The position numbers and the translations under genes were made by a program. A stretch of DNA of 64,000 nt. It comes from Flexivirga aerilata (GTDB lineage Bacteria; Actinomycetota; Actinomycetes; Actinomycetales; Dermatophilaceae). Each line of letters begins with the position of its first letter. Within the stretch, counting starts at the first letter, position 1. The stretch covers positions 1,674,001 through 1,738,000 of the forward strand of contig NZ_JABENB010000001.1 of the NCBI RefSeq assembly GCF_013002715.1, in the 5' to 3' direction. A model generated the notes under the pieces. It had not been told where the DNA came from. It did not search any database and worked only from the letters and a program-made list of their open reading frames with translations. Below are positions 1 to 8,291 of the stretch, in pieces.

Positions 1-11
1 GCTTCGCGGCT

Positions 12-17
12 TATGCT
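12..17 (+). promoter_or_regulatory. Putative leaderless -10 box of the LolA-like gene
   Basis: TATGCT lies six bases before the ATG at 24 and no Shine-Dalgarno sequence is suitably spaced. This TANNNT-to-start distance is the usual sign of a leaderless actinobacterial transcript. The -35 region is outside the window. Confidence 0.4.
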
Positions 18-23
18 CGGGGA

Positions 24-1151
24 ATGAGCGGACTTCTCACCCGACGTCCCGCACTTCGCTGGATCGCACCCGGCGCGGCGCTCGCGGTCGTCGTCACCGG
101 CTCCCAACTCGCGGCCCACTGGCCGGCCGACGCGGCCACCGACCTGCAACCACGCACCGCGCAACAACTCCTCGTCGACCTGCAGCAGGCGAAGCCCACG
201 GCCCTCTCCGGCACGGTCCGGGCGACCTCGTCCCTCGGGCTGCCGCAGTTGCCCGAGTCGGTGACGAGCGGGAGCGGCAACGCCTCACCGCTGGCGCTGC
301 TCGCCGGCAGCCACACCGCCAAGGTCTGGTATGACGGCAAGACCTCCGCACGGGTCGCGCTGCTCGGGGACGGCTCGGAGACAGATCTGGTGAGCAACGC
401 CAAGGGCCTCTGGCTGTGGCAGAGCGCCGACAAGTCGGTCGTGCACGTGCCGGTGCCGGCCGCGCGCGGAGGCGCGCAGCGTGCGGCGGGTGATGACAAG
501 ACCTCTCAGCTGCCGGCCGAATTGAGCACCCCTGAAGGCGTGGCGTCCTGGGCGCTGCGCATGCTCGACCCGTCGACCGCGGTCACCACGAGCAGCAACG
601 AGCGCGTCGCCGGCCGGGCCGCCTACCAGCTGGTGCTGACCCCGAAGACCGCCGGCACCAAGATCGGCTCGGTGCGCATCGCGATCGACGCCGCCAACCA
701 AACCCCTTTGCGGGCACAGGTTTTCGCCAAGGGAGCCGGCAAGCCCGCGGTCAACGTCGGCTTCACCTCCGTCGACTACGGCAAGCAGCCGGCGAGCCGG
801 TTCGACTTCACCCCGCCGCCGGGTGCGAAGGTCACCGAGGCGACCCCGCACGCCGCGAAGGCGAAGGGCGCGAAGCCGGAGGCTACGGCGCGCTCGGCCA
901 CCCCGCCGCGCCTGATCGGCAAGGACTGGGCGAGCGTCGTGGTCGGCAAGCTGCCGCCCAAACAGACTGTCGCCAAGGACGACTCGTCGCTGCAGTCGGC
1001 GCTGCGGCTGCTGCCGGAGGTGTCCGGCAGCTGGGGTCGCGGCCGCCTGCTCGACACCGCGCTCGTCACCGCAGTCATCACCGACGACGGTCGTTACGCG
1101 GCCGGAGCGGTGCCTGCTTCGACGCTATATGCCGCCCTCAGCCGCGGCTGA
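24..1151 (+). CDS. LolA/RseB-like exported lipid-binding protein
   Basis: A 375-residue protein with an N-terminal signal segment: basic residues, then a hydrophobic stretch (about residues 15-35) ending near AADA. The body resembles the LolA/MucB (RseB) beta-barrel fold that actinobacteria carry as outer-membrane-lipoprotein-carrier-like proteins. Features include an early LSGTVRATSSLGLPQLP segment, VWYDG and WLWQS strands, and a central AYQLVLTPK segment. The C-terminal third is alanine- and lysine-rich before a final globular piece. In these bacteria the family probably handles a lipidic ligand or reports on the envelope; the exact role is unknown. It overlaps the following ABC ATPase gene by 23 bases, so the three genes are probably one operon and the protein may serve that transporter. 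Start chosen at the ATG behind a leaderless -10 box. Confidence 0.7.
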   Translation: MSGLLTRRPALRWIAPGAALAVVVTGSQLAAHWPADAATDLQPRTAQQLLVDLQQAKPTALSGTVRATSSLGLPQLPESVTSGSGNASPLALLAGSHTAKVWYDGKTSARVALLGDGSETDLVSNAKGLWLWQSADKSVVHVPVPAARGGAQRAAGDDKTSQLPAELSTPEGVASWALRMLDPSTAVTTSSNERVAGRAAYQLVLTPKTAGTKIGSVRIAIDAANQTPLRAQVFAKGAGKPAVNVGFTSVDYGKQPASRFDFTPPPGAKVTEATPHAAKAKGAKPEATARSATPPRLIGKDWASVVVGKLPPKQTVAKDDSSLQSALRLLPEVSGSWGRGRLLDTALVTAVITDDGRYAAGAVPASTLYAALSRG

Positions 1152-2118
1152 CCCCGCCGCCGCAGAAGCGGACGGCCGATCAGGTGGCTCGCCATACGCT
1201 GTTGAAACGCGAGGACTGACAAAGGTTTTCGGCAAGCAACGCGCAGTCGACGGCGTCGACCTGCGGGTGCCGTCCGGCAGCGTCTACGGCTTCCTCGGCC
1301 CCAACGGCTCGGGCAAGACCACCACGATCCGGATGCTCATGGGGCTGGTCGCGCCGACGAGCGGCGACCACGACATCCTCGGGCAGCCGATGCCGGCCGA
1401 GCTGACCAGCGCGCTGCACCGGGTCGGCTCGCTGATCGAGGGGCCGGCGTTCCACGCGCACCTGTCGGGCCTTGCCAACCTGCGCCGTCTCGACGCCGCC
1501 GACGCCCGGTCCGACGCGCGCACCAGCGCGGCCCGCATCGGCGCCGCGCTGGAGCGCGTCGGCCTGGAACCCGCTGCGAACAAACGCTTTCGGGCCTACT
1601 CGCTCGGCATGAAGCAGCGCCTCGCGATCGCGGCGGCCCTGCTTGCGCCCCGAGACCTGCTGGTCCTCGACGAACCCACCAACGGCCTCGACCCGCAAGG
1701 CACCCGGGAGGTGCGGCACCTCGTTGCCGGCCTCGCCGCCGACGGCATCACCGTGCTGATCTCCAGCCACCTGCTGGCCGAGATCCAGCAGATCTGCACC
1801 CACGTCGGAGTCATGAGCGCCGGGAAGCTGGTCGCGCAGGGCGGCATCGACGAGCTGCGCGCCGGTCAGACCGCAGAGCTCGTCGTGCACACCCCGGACC
1901 CGGCCGACGCGATGCGGGTGCTGAGCACGGCCGGCGTCGCCGCCCTGGCCGCCGACGGCGAGGTCGTCACCGGTCAGCCCGGCGGGCTGCCGCCCGAACG
2001 CCTGGTGGCCGAGCTCGTCGCCGCAGGTGTGCGGGTGCGACGCTTCGGCATCGACCGGCCCAGCCTCGAGGACCTCTACGTCTCGCTCACCGGCGAAGGC
2101 TTCGAGGTGCGTCAATGA
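1129..2118 (+). CDS. ABC transporter ATP-binding protein (exporter type)
   Basis: A 329-residue nucleotide-binding subunit that powers the adjacent ABC-2 permease. Walker A is GPNGSGKTT (about residue 61), the signature region reads YSLGMKQRL, and Walker B is LLVLDEPTNGLDP followed by the switch histidine in ISSHLL. The layout (DrrA/CcmA-like, with a long C-terminal extension after the ATPase core) is that of drug, antibiotic or lipid exporters; substrate unknown. The ATG at 1129 overlaps the end of the upstream LolA-like gene and has no clear ribosome binding site. The first 25 residues are low-complexity Ala/Gly/Ser, so the start is the least certain part. The stop overlaps the permease start by four bases (ATGA), indicating translational coupling. 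Confidence 0.9.
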   Translation: MPPSAAADPAAAEADGRSGGSPYAVETRGLTKVFGKQRAVDGVDLRVPSGSVYGFLGPNGSGKTTTIRMLMGLVAPTSGDHDILGQPMPAELTSALHRVGSLIEGPAFHAHLSGLANLRRLDAADARSDARTSAARIGAALERVGLEPAANKRFRAYSLGMKQRLAIAAALLAPRDLLVLDEPTNGLDPQGTREVRHLVAGLAADGITVLISSHLLAEIQQICTHVGVMSAGKLVAQGGIDELRAGQTAELVVHTPDPADAMRVLSTAGVAALAADGEVVTGQPGGLPPERLVAELVAAGVRVRRFGIDRPSLEDLYVSLTGEGFEVRQ

Positions 2119-2996
2119 AAGCCGCCCCACGAAGTTCTCCGCTCGTGCCTCGCTCCGATACCTCGCGAGGACCCCGAATCACCACTGCACGATTCCTGCG
2201 GTCCGAGCTGCGGCTCATCGCCGGGCGCCGGCGCAATCAGGCCGGGCTGCTCGTGCTCATCGCGATGCCGGTGCTGCTCGCCGTCGCGGTGCGGCTCACC
2301 GAGGACAACCCGAGGGGCGGCGGCCCGCCCGGGTTCATCGACCAGATCGTCGGCAACGGCGTCTTCGTGGCGTTCGCGGCACTGACCTTCGAGATCACCA
2401 TCTTCTTCCCGCTGGCGATCTCGATGATCAGTGGCGACGCCATCGCCGGCGAAGCACACTCCGGCACGCTGCGCTACCTGCTCACCGTGCCCGCCGGACG
2501 GGTGCGCGTGCTGACCGTGAAATACCTTGGCATCGTTGCCGGTTCGCTGGTCGCTGCCTTCGCCGTGGCGATCGTCGGTGCGGCGGTGGGCACCACGATC
2601 TTCGGCACCGGGTCGCTGACGACGTTGTCCGGCACCCAGATCCCGCTCGGCACCGGCCTGGGGCGACTCGCCCTGTCGACCGCCTACGTCGCCCTCGGCC
2701 TGTGCGCGCTCGGAGCGGTCGGCCTCTTCCTGTCGACACTGACCGAGCAGCCCATCGCGGCGACCGTCGCGCTCATGGTGGTGACTTCGGCGATGTGGGT
2801 GCTCGACGCCATACCGCAGTTGTCGGGGCTGCACCCGTGGCTGCTCGTCGACAAGTGGCCGGCGTTCGCCGACCTCATGCGCGACCCGCCCGACTACTCG
2901 GCAGTGACGCAGGGTGCGCTCGTCGATCTCGGCTATATCGCGGTGTTCCTGCTCGCCGCTTGGGCGCGGTTCGCCGGCAAGGACATCACGAGTTGA
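2115..2996 (+). CDS. ABC-2 type transporter permease
   Basis: A 293-residue membrane protein with about six hydrophobic segments, for example LLVLIAMPVLLAVAV near residue 50, EITIFFPLAISMI near 100, and a final GYIAVFLLAAWARFAG. The pattern GDAIAGEAHSGTLRYLLTVPAGRVRVL, in which a short amphipathic loop follows the second span, is typical of ABC-2 permeases. It partners the ATPase immediately upstream (four-base overlap). Its end overlaps the convergent siderophore gene by 11 bases, so there is no room for a separate terminator. The exported substrate cannot be read from the sequence. Confidence 0.85.
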   Translation: MKAAPRSSPLVPRSDTSRGPRITTARFLRSELRLIAGRRRNQAGLLVLIAMPVLLAVAVRLTEDNPRGGGPPGFIDQIVGNGVFVAFAALTFEITIFFPLAISMISGDAIAGEAHSGTLRYLLTVPAGRVRVLTVKYLGIVAGSLVAAFAVAIVGAAVGTTIFGTGSLTTLSGTQIPLGTGLGRLALSTAYVALGLCALGAVGLFLSTLTEQPIAATVALMVVTSAMWVLDAIPQLSGLHPWLLVDKWPAFADLMRDPPDYSAVTQGALVDLGYIAVFLLAAWARFAGKDITS

Positions 2997-5343
2997 ACCC
3001 GGCGATGGGATTGCGCAGAGTGCCGACGAGCTGCAGTGCACCGGCCGGATCGGCGAGGTCGACCATCTGCTGGTTGTCGCGCAGCTGCAGCCGGTTGAGG
3101 CAGGACAGCGCGAACTCCTCGGCGAACAGGTCGAATTGCTCAAACCTTGCTCGCAGGTCCGGCTCCGAGCACTGGTAATCGGCTGCTGTCTGCGCGACCG
3201 TCGCCCAGAAGTCGTCCGCCGCGATCAGCCCCTCCTGGTGCAGGATCGCGCTCAGGTGGCGCAGGAAGCAGTCGAAGACGTCGGTGAAGATCGACAGCAG
3301 CTGCACCTGCTCGGGCACGTCGGCCCGCACGCGCTCGACCGCCTCGGGCAGCGGAGTGTCGGGGGACATGACCGCGATCTCCTCGGCGAGGTCCTTCATG
3401 ACGACCCGCTCGACCGCGCCGTCGTTCAGCACCAGGATGACGTTCTCCCCGTGCGGCATGAAGACCAGTCCGTAGCGGTAGAAGCAGTGCAGCAGCGGCA
3501 CCAGGTAGGCGTCGAGGTAGCCGCGCAACCACTGCGCGGGGGTGAGACCGGACTCGTCGATCAGGGCCCCTGCGACCGACTGACCGTCCGCGTCGACGTG
3601 CAGCAGTGCCGCCATGGTGGAGAGCTTGCGGCCCGGCTCCAGCTGCGGCACTGGGCTCTCCCGCCACAGTGCCGCGAGCATCTTGCGATAAGGGGAGTAG
3701 CGGTCGGTCGCCTGCTCGAACTGGGTTGCGTGGTAACCGATTGCGGCCCGCTCGCGGATCACGCCGACGCCCGTGCGCTTCAAGGTGTCGTCGGCGGCGA
3801 TGAGGTCGGCGAGCCAGTCGTTGATCGCCGGTGTCGCCTCCATGTATGCCGCGGACAGACCGCGCATGAAGCCCATGTTGATCACCGAAAGTGCCGTCTT
3901 CACATAGTGTTTCGAGGGGTCACTGGTGTTGAAGAAGGTGCGCACCGACTGTTGCGCGCGATAGGCATCGCGCCCTTCCCCGAGCAGGACGAGCCGTTGC
4001 CCGGCGACCTCGGCCGCGAAGGTGACCGACAGCTTGTTCCACCACTGCCAGGGGTGCACCGGGATCAGCCGATAATCGTCCGGGTCGAGGTCATGGGCCC
4101 GCAGCTGCCCTGCGAAGTCGTCGACCTGCGCGCCGAGCTCACCACGGATGAACTCGTCGTATGACGTGTCGCGGCTGCAGGTGAAGGTCGCGAGGTCACG
4201 TCGGGCGGCCAGCCAGAGCAGCCGCACCGGTTGCCCGGACTCCGGTGCGAACGCTTGATATTCGTGCACGCCCCAGCCGACGCGGCCGCTGTTGGCGATG
4301 AAGCACGGATGGCCGCTCAGCATGCCGGCCTCGATCGCCTGGAAGCCGGCCGCCAGCAGCTCCCGGCTCGTCGGCGGTGTGCCGGACAGCTTGAACGCGA
4401 CCGCGGAGAGCGTGGATGCGATCTCCTCCAGATAGACCGGGAGCACCTGGTCGGACAGGCCGAGCTCGGTGCGGAAGTCGAGCACGCACTGCATCAGGTC
4501 GAGCGGTCGCGGCGCGCCGTCGACCGTGCAGGTCACCGAGTCCGCGTCGATCTGCCAGTGATCGAGCGGGAGCCGCTCGGCCGCGAACGAATAGACGACG
4601 CGGCCGGCCTCGGCAGTGATCGTCCAGCGCTCACCGTCTTGTGCGATCGGCTCCAGCAGGCGCTCGTGGCTGAACTCCGAGAGTGCCTTGGTGAGCAGAA
4701 GCCTGTTGGCGGCCGCCCAGTCGTGCGGGTTCAGATGGGCGACGGCAGTGTGGGCAGGTGTGCGGTATGGCGTTGTCATCTCTACTGATTCGTGGTTGGT
4801 GAAGTCTTCGCGGGTGCAGATGCTGAGAAGCGCGGTCTTGGCCGGCAGGGCGACCTCGCGCAGTGGTGTGAAACCCACCGCGGCGTTGAGCCGGTGCACG
4901 GCCGTGTTGCGGATGTCGGGTTCGACGACGACTCGCCGCACGGTGTCGTCGGCGAAGATCGCCGACAGCACGGCGCGCAGCACCGATCGGGTGAAGCCGT
5001 GCTTCGGGCGGTCGGTGGGCGCGACCAGGAAGTGCATGCCGACGTCGCCGGGCTCGGCGGCGTGCACGCCGACCAGCTCGACGCGGGCCGGGTCGTAGCG
5101 CTCCATCAGGAACGCCGGCACGCCGTCGACCAGACCGAGGAAGGCCTCGTGGTGCCGGTCGTCCGCGATGCGCCGGTATTCGCGCTCGACGTCGGCGACC
5201 GACGCGTCGGCCATCATCCAGAACGTCGCCTTGGGATGCGTGACCCAGGAGTGCAGCAGCGTCGCGTCGGCGGCGGGCTCGACCGGGCGGACGCTGAATT
5301 CGCCGTGGTGGTCGCGGTATACGCGGGTCGGTGCCGGCGTCAT
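2986..5343 (-). CDS. desCD: DesC-DesD fusion: GNAT acyltransferase + IucA/IucC NIS synthetase
   Basis: One uninterrupted frame of 785 residues joins the last two enzymes of desferrioxamine-type siderophore synthesis. Residues 1-188 are a GNAT acyltransferase of the DesC/RhbD kind, with [15 protein letters not shown] and a [14 protein letters not shown] acetyl-CoA region; this type acylates N-hydroxycadaverine. Residues 189-785 are an IucA/IucC synthetase of the DesD type. It carries [27 protein letters not shown] and [10 protein letters not shown], which belong to the ATP and substrate site that joins hydroxamate units. The residue that would be DesD Met1 is the ATG at 4779, directly preceded by sense codons. 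In Streptomyces desC and desD are separate genes. The start at 5343 overlaps the desB stop by four bases (ATGA). A +1 frame TAG just before 4779 could mark an old gene boundary; a sequencing error cannot be excluded from one read. Confidence 0.85.
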   Translation of the reverse strand: MTPAPTRVYRDHHGEFSVRPVEPAADATLLHSWVTHPKATFWMMADASVADVEREYRRIADDRHHEAFLGLVDGVPAFLMERYDPARVELVGVHAAEPGDVGMHFLVAPTDRPKHGFTRSVLRAVLSAIFADDTVRRVVVEPDIRNTAVHRLNAAVGFTPLREVALPAKTALLSICTREDFTNHESVEMTTPYRTPAHTAVAHLNPHDWAAANRLLLTKALSEFSHERLLEPIAQDGERWTITAEAGRVVYSFAAERLPLDHWQIDADSVTCTVDGAPRPLDLMQCVLDFRTELGLSDQVLPVYLEEIASTLSAVAFKLSGTPPTSRELLAAGFQAIEAGMLSGHPCFIANSGRVGWGVHEYQAFAPESGQPVRLLWLAARRDLATFTCSRDTSYDEFIRGELGAQVDDFAGQLRAHDLDPDDYRLIPVHPWQWWNKLSVTFAAEVAGQRLVLLGEGRDAYRAQQSVRTFFNTSDPSKHYVKTALSVINMGFMRGLSAAYMEATPAINDWLADLIAADDTLKRTGVGVIRERAAIGYHATQFEQATDRYSPYRKMLAALWRESPVPQLEPGRKLSTMAALLHVDADGQSVAGALIDESGLTPAQWLRGYLDAYLVPLLHCFYRYGLVFMPHGENVILVLNDGAVERVVMKDLAEEIAVMSPDTPLPEAVERVRADVPEQVQLLSIFTDVFDCFLRHLSAILHQEGLIAADDFWATVAQTAADYQCSEPDLRARFEQFDLFAEEFALSCLNRLQLRDNQQMVDLADPAGALQLVGTLRNPIAGFNS

Positions 5344-6638
5344 GAGATCGCCCCTGCCGGTGCGCCGAACTCCTGGAAGGCGATCGACTTCTCCACCGGG
5401 TAGACCTCGCGGCCGGTCAGCTCGCGCACGATGCACGAGTTGCGGTAGGCGCCCATGCCGAGATCGGGGGAGGAGACGCTGTGCACGTGCTCGCCGGCGC
5501 TCTGCACGAAGACGCTGCGTCCGTCGCGATCGACGGTGTAGTTGCGGGCGATGTCGAAGCGGCCGCGGCGGTCGAAGCGCAGCCGGTCGCGGATCGGTGC
5601 GAGGAAGTCCGGCATCGGGTGGTGGTAGCCGGTGGCGAAGACCAGCCCCTCGGTCTCGAGCGTGAAGCGCCGGTCCTGCTCGTGATGGTGCAATCCCAAG
5701 GTGTAGCAACCGGTTGCGGCGTCGTAGGAGGCTTGCTCGACGGAGGTGTTGGTGAGGAGCCGGGTGGTCGGGCTCGAGTGCAGACTCTGCGCGTAGAGCT
5801 CGTCGAAGATGTCGTTGATCAGGTCGGCGTCGATGCCCTTGGACAGCGCCTTCTGCTGGCCGGCGAGGCGGTATCGGTCGTCCTCGGGCAGGCCGCTGAA
5901 GTAGTCGATGTAGTCCGGTGACGTCAGCTCCAGCGTGAGCTTGGTGTATTCGAGCGGGAAGAACCTCGGTGACCGGGTCACCCAATTGAGTTGGTAGCCA
6001 TGGGTTTCCCGCTCGCCGAGCAGGTCGGAGTAGACCTCGGCCGCACTCTGCCCGCTGCCGACCACGGTGATGCTTCGCTTGGCCTGCAAGGCGGCCTTGT
6101 GGTCGAGGTAGTGCGCGTTGTGGATCGCATCCCCGGCCAGTCCCGCCGCTGCGGGCGGCAGGTAGGGAGCGCTCCCGGTGCCGAGCACGAGTTTGCGCCC
6201 GTGATGCTCCACGAGCTCGCCGGAGTCGGCGCGCTGCGAGACCACCCGGTAGCTGCCGCGGGCCTCGTCATACGTCACGGACCGGACGTCGTGCCCGAAG
6301 CGGACGCTGCGCAGCCCGTCGGCGGCCCAGCGGCAGTATTCGTTGTATTCGCGGCGCAGCGGGAAGAACGACTCGCGGATGTAGAACGGGTAGATGCGGC
6401 CTCGCTGCTTCAGGAAGTTGAGGAAGCTGAACGGCGAGGTCGGGTCCGCGAGCGTGACCAGGTCGGCGAGGAAGGGCACCTGCAGGGTGACACCGGGCAG
6501 CATCATGCCGGGATGCCAGTCGAAGGACGGCCCGCGTTCGAGGAAGACACCCTCGACGTCGGTGAGCGGCTCGGTGAGGCAGGCGAGTCCGAGGTTGAAC
6601 GGCCCGAGGCCGATGCCGATGAAATCGTGTGTGGTCAT
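5340..6638 (-). CDS. desB: Lysine/cadaverine N-hydroxylase DesB (NMO family)
   Basis: A 432-residue flavin-dependent N-hydroxylating monooxygenase of the IucD/SidA/DesB family. It hydroxylates a primary amine (cadaverine in desferrioxamine synthesis) using FAD, NADPH and oxygen. The FAD site is at the N-terminus ([13 protein letters not shown], residues 6-18), the NADPH site is [15 protein letters not shown] near residue 190, and the conserved [12 protein letters not shown] is near 345. Start chosen at the ATG 14 bases after the desA stop. It overlaps desC by four bases, so desA-desB-desCD reads as a single coupled operon. Confidence 0.93.
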   Translation of the reverse strand: MTTHDFIGIGLGPFNLGLACLTEPLTDVEGVFLERGPSFDWHPGMMLPGVTLQVPFLADLVTLADPTSPFSFLNFLKQRGRIYPFYIRESFFPLRREYNEYCRWAADGLRSVRFGHDVRSVTYDEARGSYRVVSQRADSGELVEHHGRKLVLGTGSAPYLPPAAAGLAGDAIHNAHYLDHKAALQAKRSITVVGSGQSAAEVYSDLLGERETHGYQLNWVTRSPRFFPLEYTKLTLELTSPDYIDYFSGLPEDDRYRLAGQQKALSKGIDADLINDIFDELYAQSLHSSPTTRLLTNTSVEQASYDAATGCYTLGLHHHEQDRRFTLETEGLVFATGYHHPMPDFLAPIRDRLRFDRRGRFDIARNYTVDRDGRSVFVQSAGEHVHSVSSPDLGMGAYRNSCIVRELTGREVYPVEKSIAFQEFGAPAGAIS

Positions 6639-6652
6639 TGCGTTCCCGGTTT

Positions 6653-8122
6653 TCACGAGGCCAGAGACGGCTGGGCGGACAGGTGCTCCGACGCGTAGCC
6701 GGCGATGAGCGCCACCACCTCGGCGATGTCGGCGAGGGTGGTGCGCGGATTGAGCAGGGTGAACTTCAAGAAGGTGCGCCCGTCGACGGTGGTGCTGGCG
6801 ATCATCGCCTCGGCGTTGGCCGAAAGCGCCGCGCGGGCAGCCAGATTGGCCTCGTCCGTGCCGGCGAAGCGGAAGACCACCGTGCTGAGGTCCGACGGGG
6901 TGACGACCTCGAAGCGCGGGTCGGACGCGACGAGGCGGTGCGCTTCGCCCGCACGGTCGATGACCCGGTCGAAGAGCTCGCCGATCGCGTCGGCGCCCAT
7001 GACCCGCAGCGTGAGCCAGAGTTTGAGGGCGTCGAACCGGCGGGTCGTCTGCAGGCTCTTGTCGACCTGGTTGGGGATGCCGGCGCGCGTCATACGGACC
7101 GGGTTGAGGTAGTCGGCGTGGTGCCGGCCGGCGTCCATCCACTCGCTGCGGCGGACGAGGAGCGCGCTGGCGCTGATCGGCTGGAAGAACGACTTGTGGA
7201 AGTCGACGGTCGCGGAGTGGGCGCGCTCGATGCCGGCGAGCAGTGACCGCCGGGTGGGGGACACCAGCAACCCCCCGCCGTATGCCGCATCGACGTGCAG
7301 CCACAACGGCGCCGGTTGCTCGTGCACGACCTCGGCGATCTCCGCCAACGGGTCGATCACCCCGAAGTCGGTGGTGCCCGCGGTGGCGACGACGGCCATC
7401 GGGATGGATCCCTCCGCACGGGCGCTGTCGATCGCGGCGCGCAGCGCGTCGACGCGCAGGCGGCGATGTCCGTCGGTGGGGATCGGCACCACGGCGTCCG
7501 GATGCAGGCCGAGCAGCCGCGCAGCGGTGCGCACGCTGAAATGGCTGTCCGCAGAAGCGAATACGCGCAACCGGGGGAGCGCTGCAGTGCGGTCGGTGGC
7601 GTGCCGGCTCCCCACCGCGTGCTCGCGGGCGAGGTAGAGGGCGTGCAGGTTGGACTGGGTGCCGCCGCTGGTGAAGATGCCGTCCGCGGCGGCCGCGTCG
7701 AAGCCGAGCCGGTCGCAGGTCCACTGGATCAGCCGCTGCTCGATGAGGGTCCCGCCGGCGCTCTGGTCCCACGTGTCCAGAGACGAATTCACCGCGCTGG
7801 CAACGGCATCCGCCGCGAGTGCGGGAAGGACGACCGGGCAGTTGAGGTGCGCGAGGTAGCGCGGGTGGTGGAAGTAGACCGCGTCGCGCAGGTAGAGCCG
7901 GTCAAGCTCGCGCAGGGCGCTCGCGCAGTCGCTGGTCGGCTGCTGCAGGTCGACCGCGTCGACCTCCCGGCGGAGGGCTTCGTGGTCGATGCCGGAGAAG
8001 GTGGCGTCGCACTCGGCAAACGTCGCCGAGACGGCGCCGATGGCACTGATCAGATCGCGTTCATATCTGGCCGGGCTGTGTCCGTCGAGCAGGAAGTCGG
8101 CCGGATCAGGGGGCAGGGACAT
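6653..8122 (-). CDS. desA: PLP-dependent lysine decarboxylase DesA
   Basis: A 489-residue group II pyridoxal-phosphate decarboxylase, the first step of desferrioxamine synthesis (lysine to cadaverine). Visible landmarks are [19 protein letters not shown] (cofactor phosphate binding, about residue 151), [14 protein letters not shown] (the aspartate that contacts the pyridine nitrogen), and [11 protein letters not shown], in which the lysine forms the Schiff base. Family members also act on L-2,4-diaminobutyrate or aromatic amino acids; the neighbouring desB and desCD make lysine the best substrate. The start has a good ribosome binding site (GAGAGGA). An iron box lies 22-40 bases upstream, so iron limitation should induce the operon. 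Confidence 0.93.
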   Translation of the reverse strand: MSLPPDPADFLLDGHSPARYERDLISAIGAVSATFAECDATFSGIDHEALRREVDAVDLQQPTSDCASALRELDRLYLRDAVYFHHPRYLAHLNCPVVLPALAADAVASAVNSSLDTWDQSAGGTLIEQRLIQWTCDRLGFDAAAADGIFTSGGTQSNLHALYLAREHAVGSRHATDRTAALPRLRVFASADSHFSVRTAARLLGLHPDAVVPIPTDGHRRLRVDALRAAIDSARAEGSIPMAVVATAGTTDFGVIDPLAEIAEVVHEQPAPLWLHVDAAYGGGLLVSPTRRSLLAGIERAHSATVDFHKSFFQPISASALLVRRSEWMDAGRHHADYLNPVRMTRAGIPNQVDKSLQTTRRFDALKLWLTLRVMGADAIGELFDRVIDRAGEAHRLVASDPRFEVVTPSDLSTVVFRFAGTDEANLAARAALSANAEAMIASTTVDGRTFLKFTLLNPRTTLADIAEVVALIAGYASEHLSAQPSLAS

Positions 8123-8143
8123 TGCGTCCTCTCGTCGCTGACA

Positions 8144-8162
8144 AAGGCAAGGCTAACCTAAC
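8144..8162 (-). promoter_or_regulatory. IdeR/DmdR-like iron box upstream of desA
   Basis: On the minus strand the sequence reads GTTAGGTTAGCCTTGCCT. The left half TTAGGTTAG matches the IdeR/DtxR/DmdR consensus exactly and the right half is degenerate. It lies just upstream of the desA start and within a TTAGGTT stretch that could be the -10 region. This is the expected place for Fe2+-dependent repression of a siderophore operon. Confidence 0.75.
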
Positions 8163-8228
8163 TACAAGACGATTGGACGATGCAAGATGCGGCGCGTCAC
8201 ATCGACCGGCGCAGCGTGCACGACAACG

Positions 8229-8267
8229 CGAACGGCCCTGGGAACATTGGGTTCCCAGGGCCGTTCG
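8229..8267 (-). terminator. Perfect 17-bp hairpin terminator
   Basis: Arms at 8229-8245 and 8251-8267 are perfect inverted repeats (CGAACGGCCCTGGGAAC) around a five-base loop. The hairpin lies about 25 bases past the stop of the FHA-ABC gene and upstream of the desA promoter, so it should end the former transcript. No clear U-tract follows, as is common in high-GC actinobacteria. Confidence 0.8.
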
Positions 8268-8291
8268 AGAGGCCGTGCGTGAGTGGCAGGC

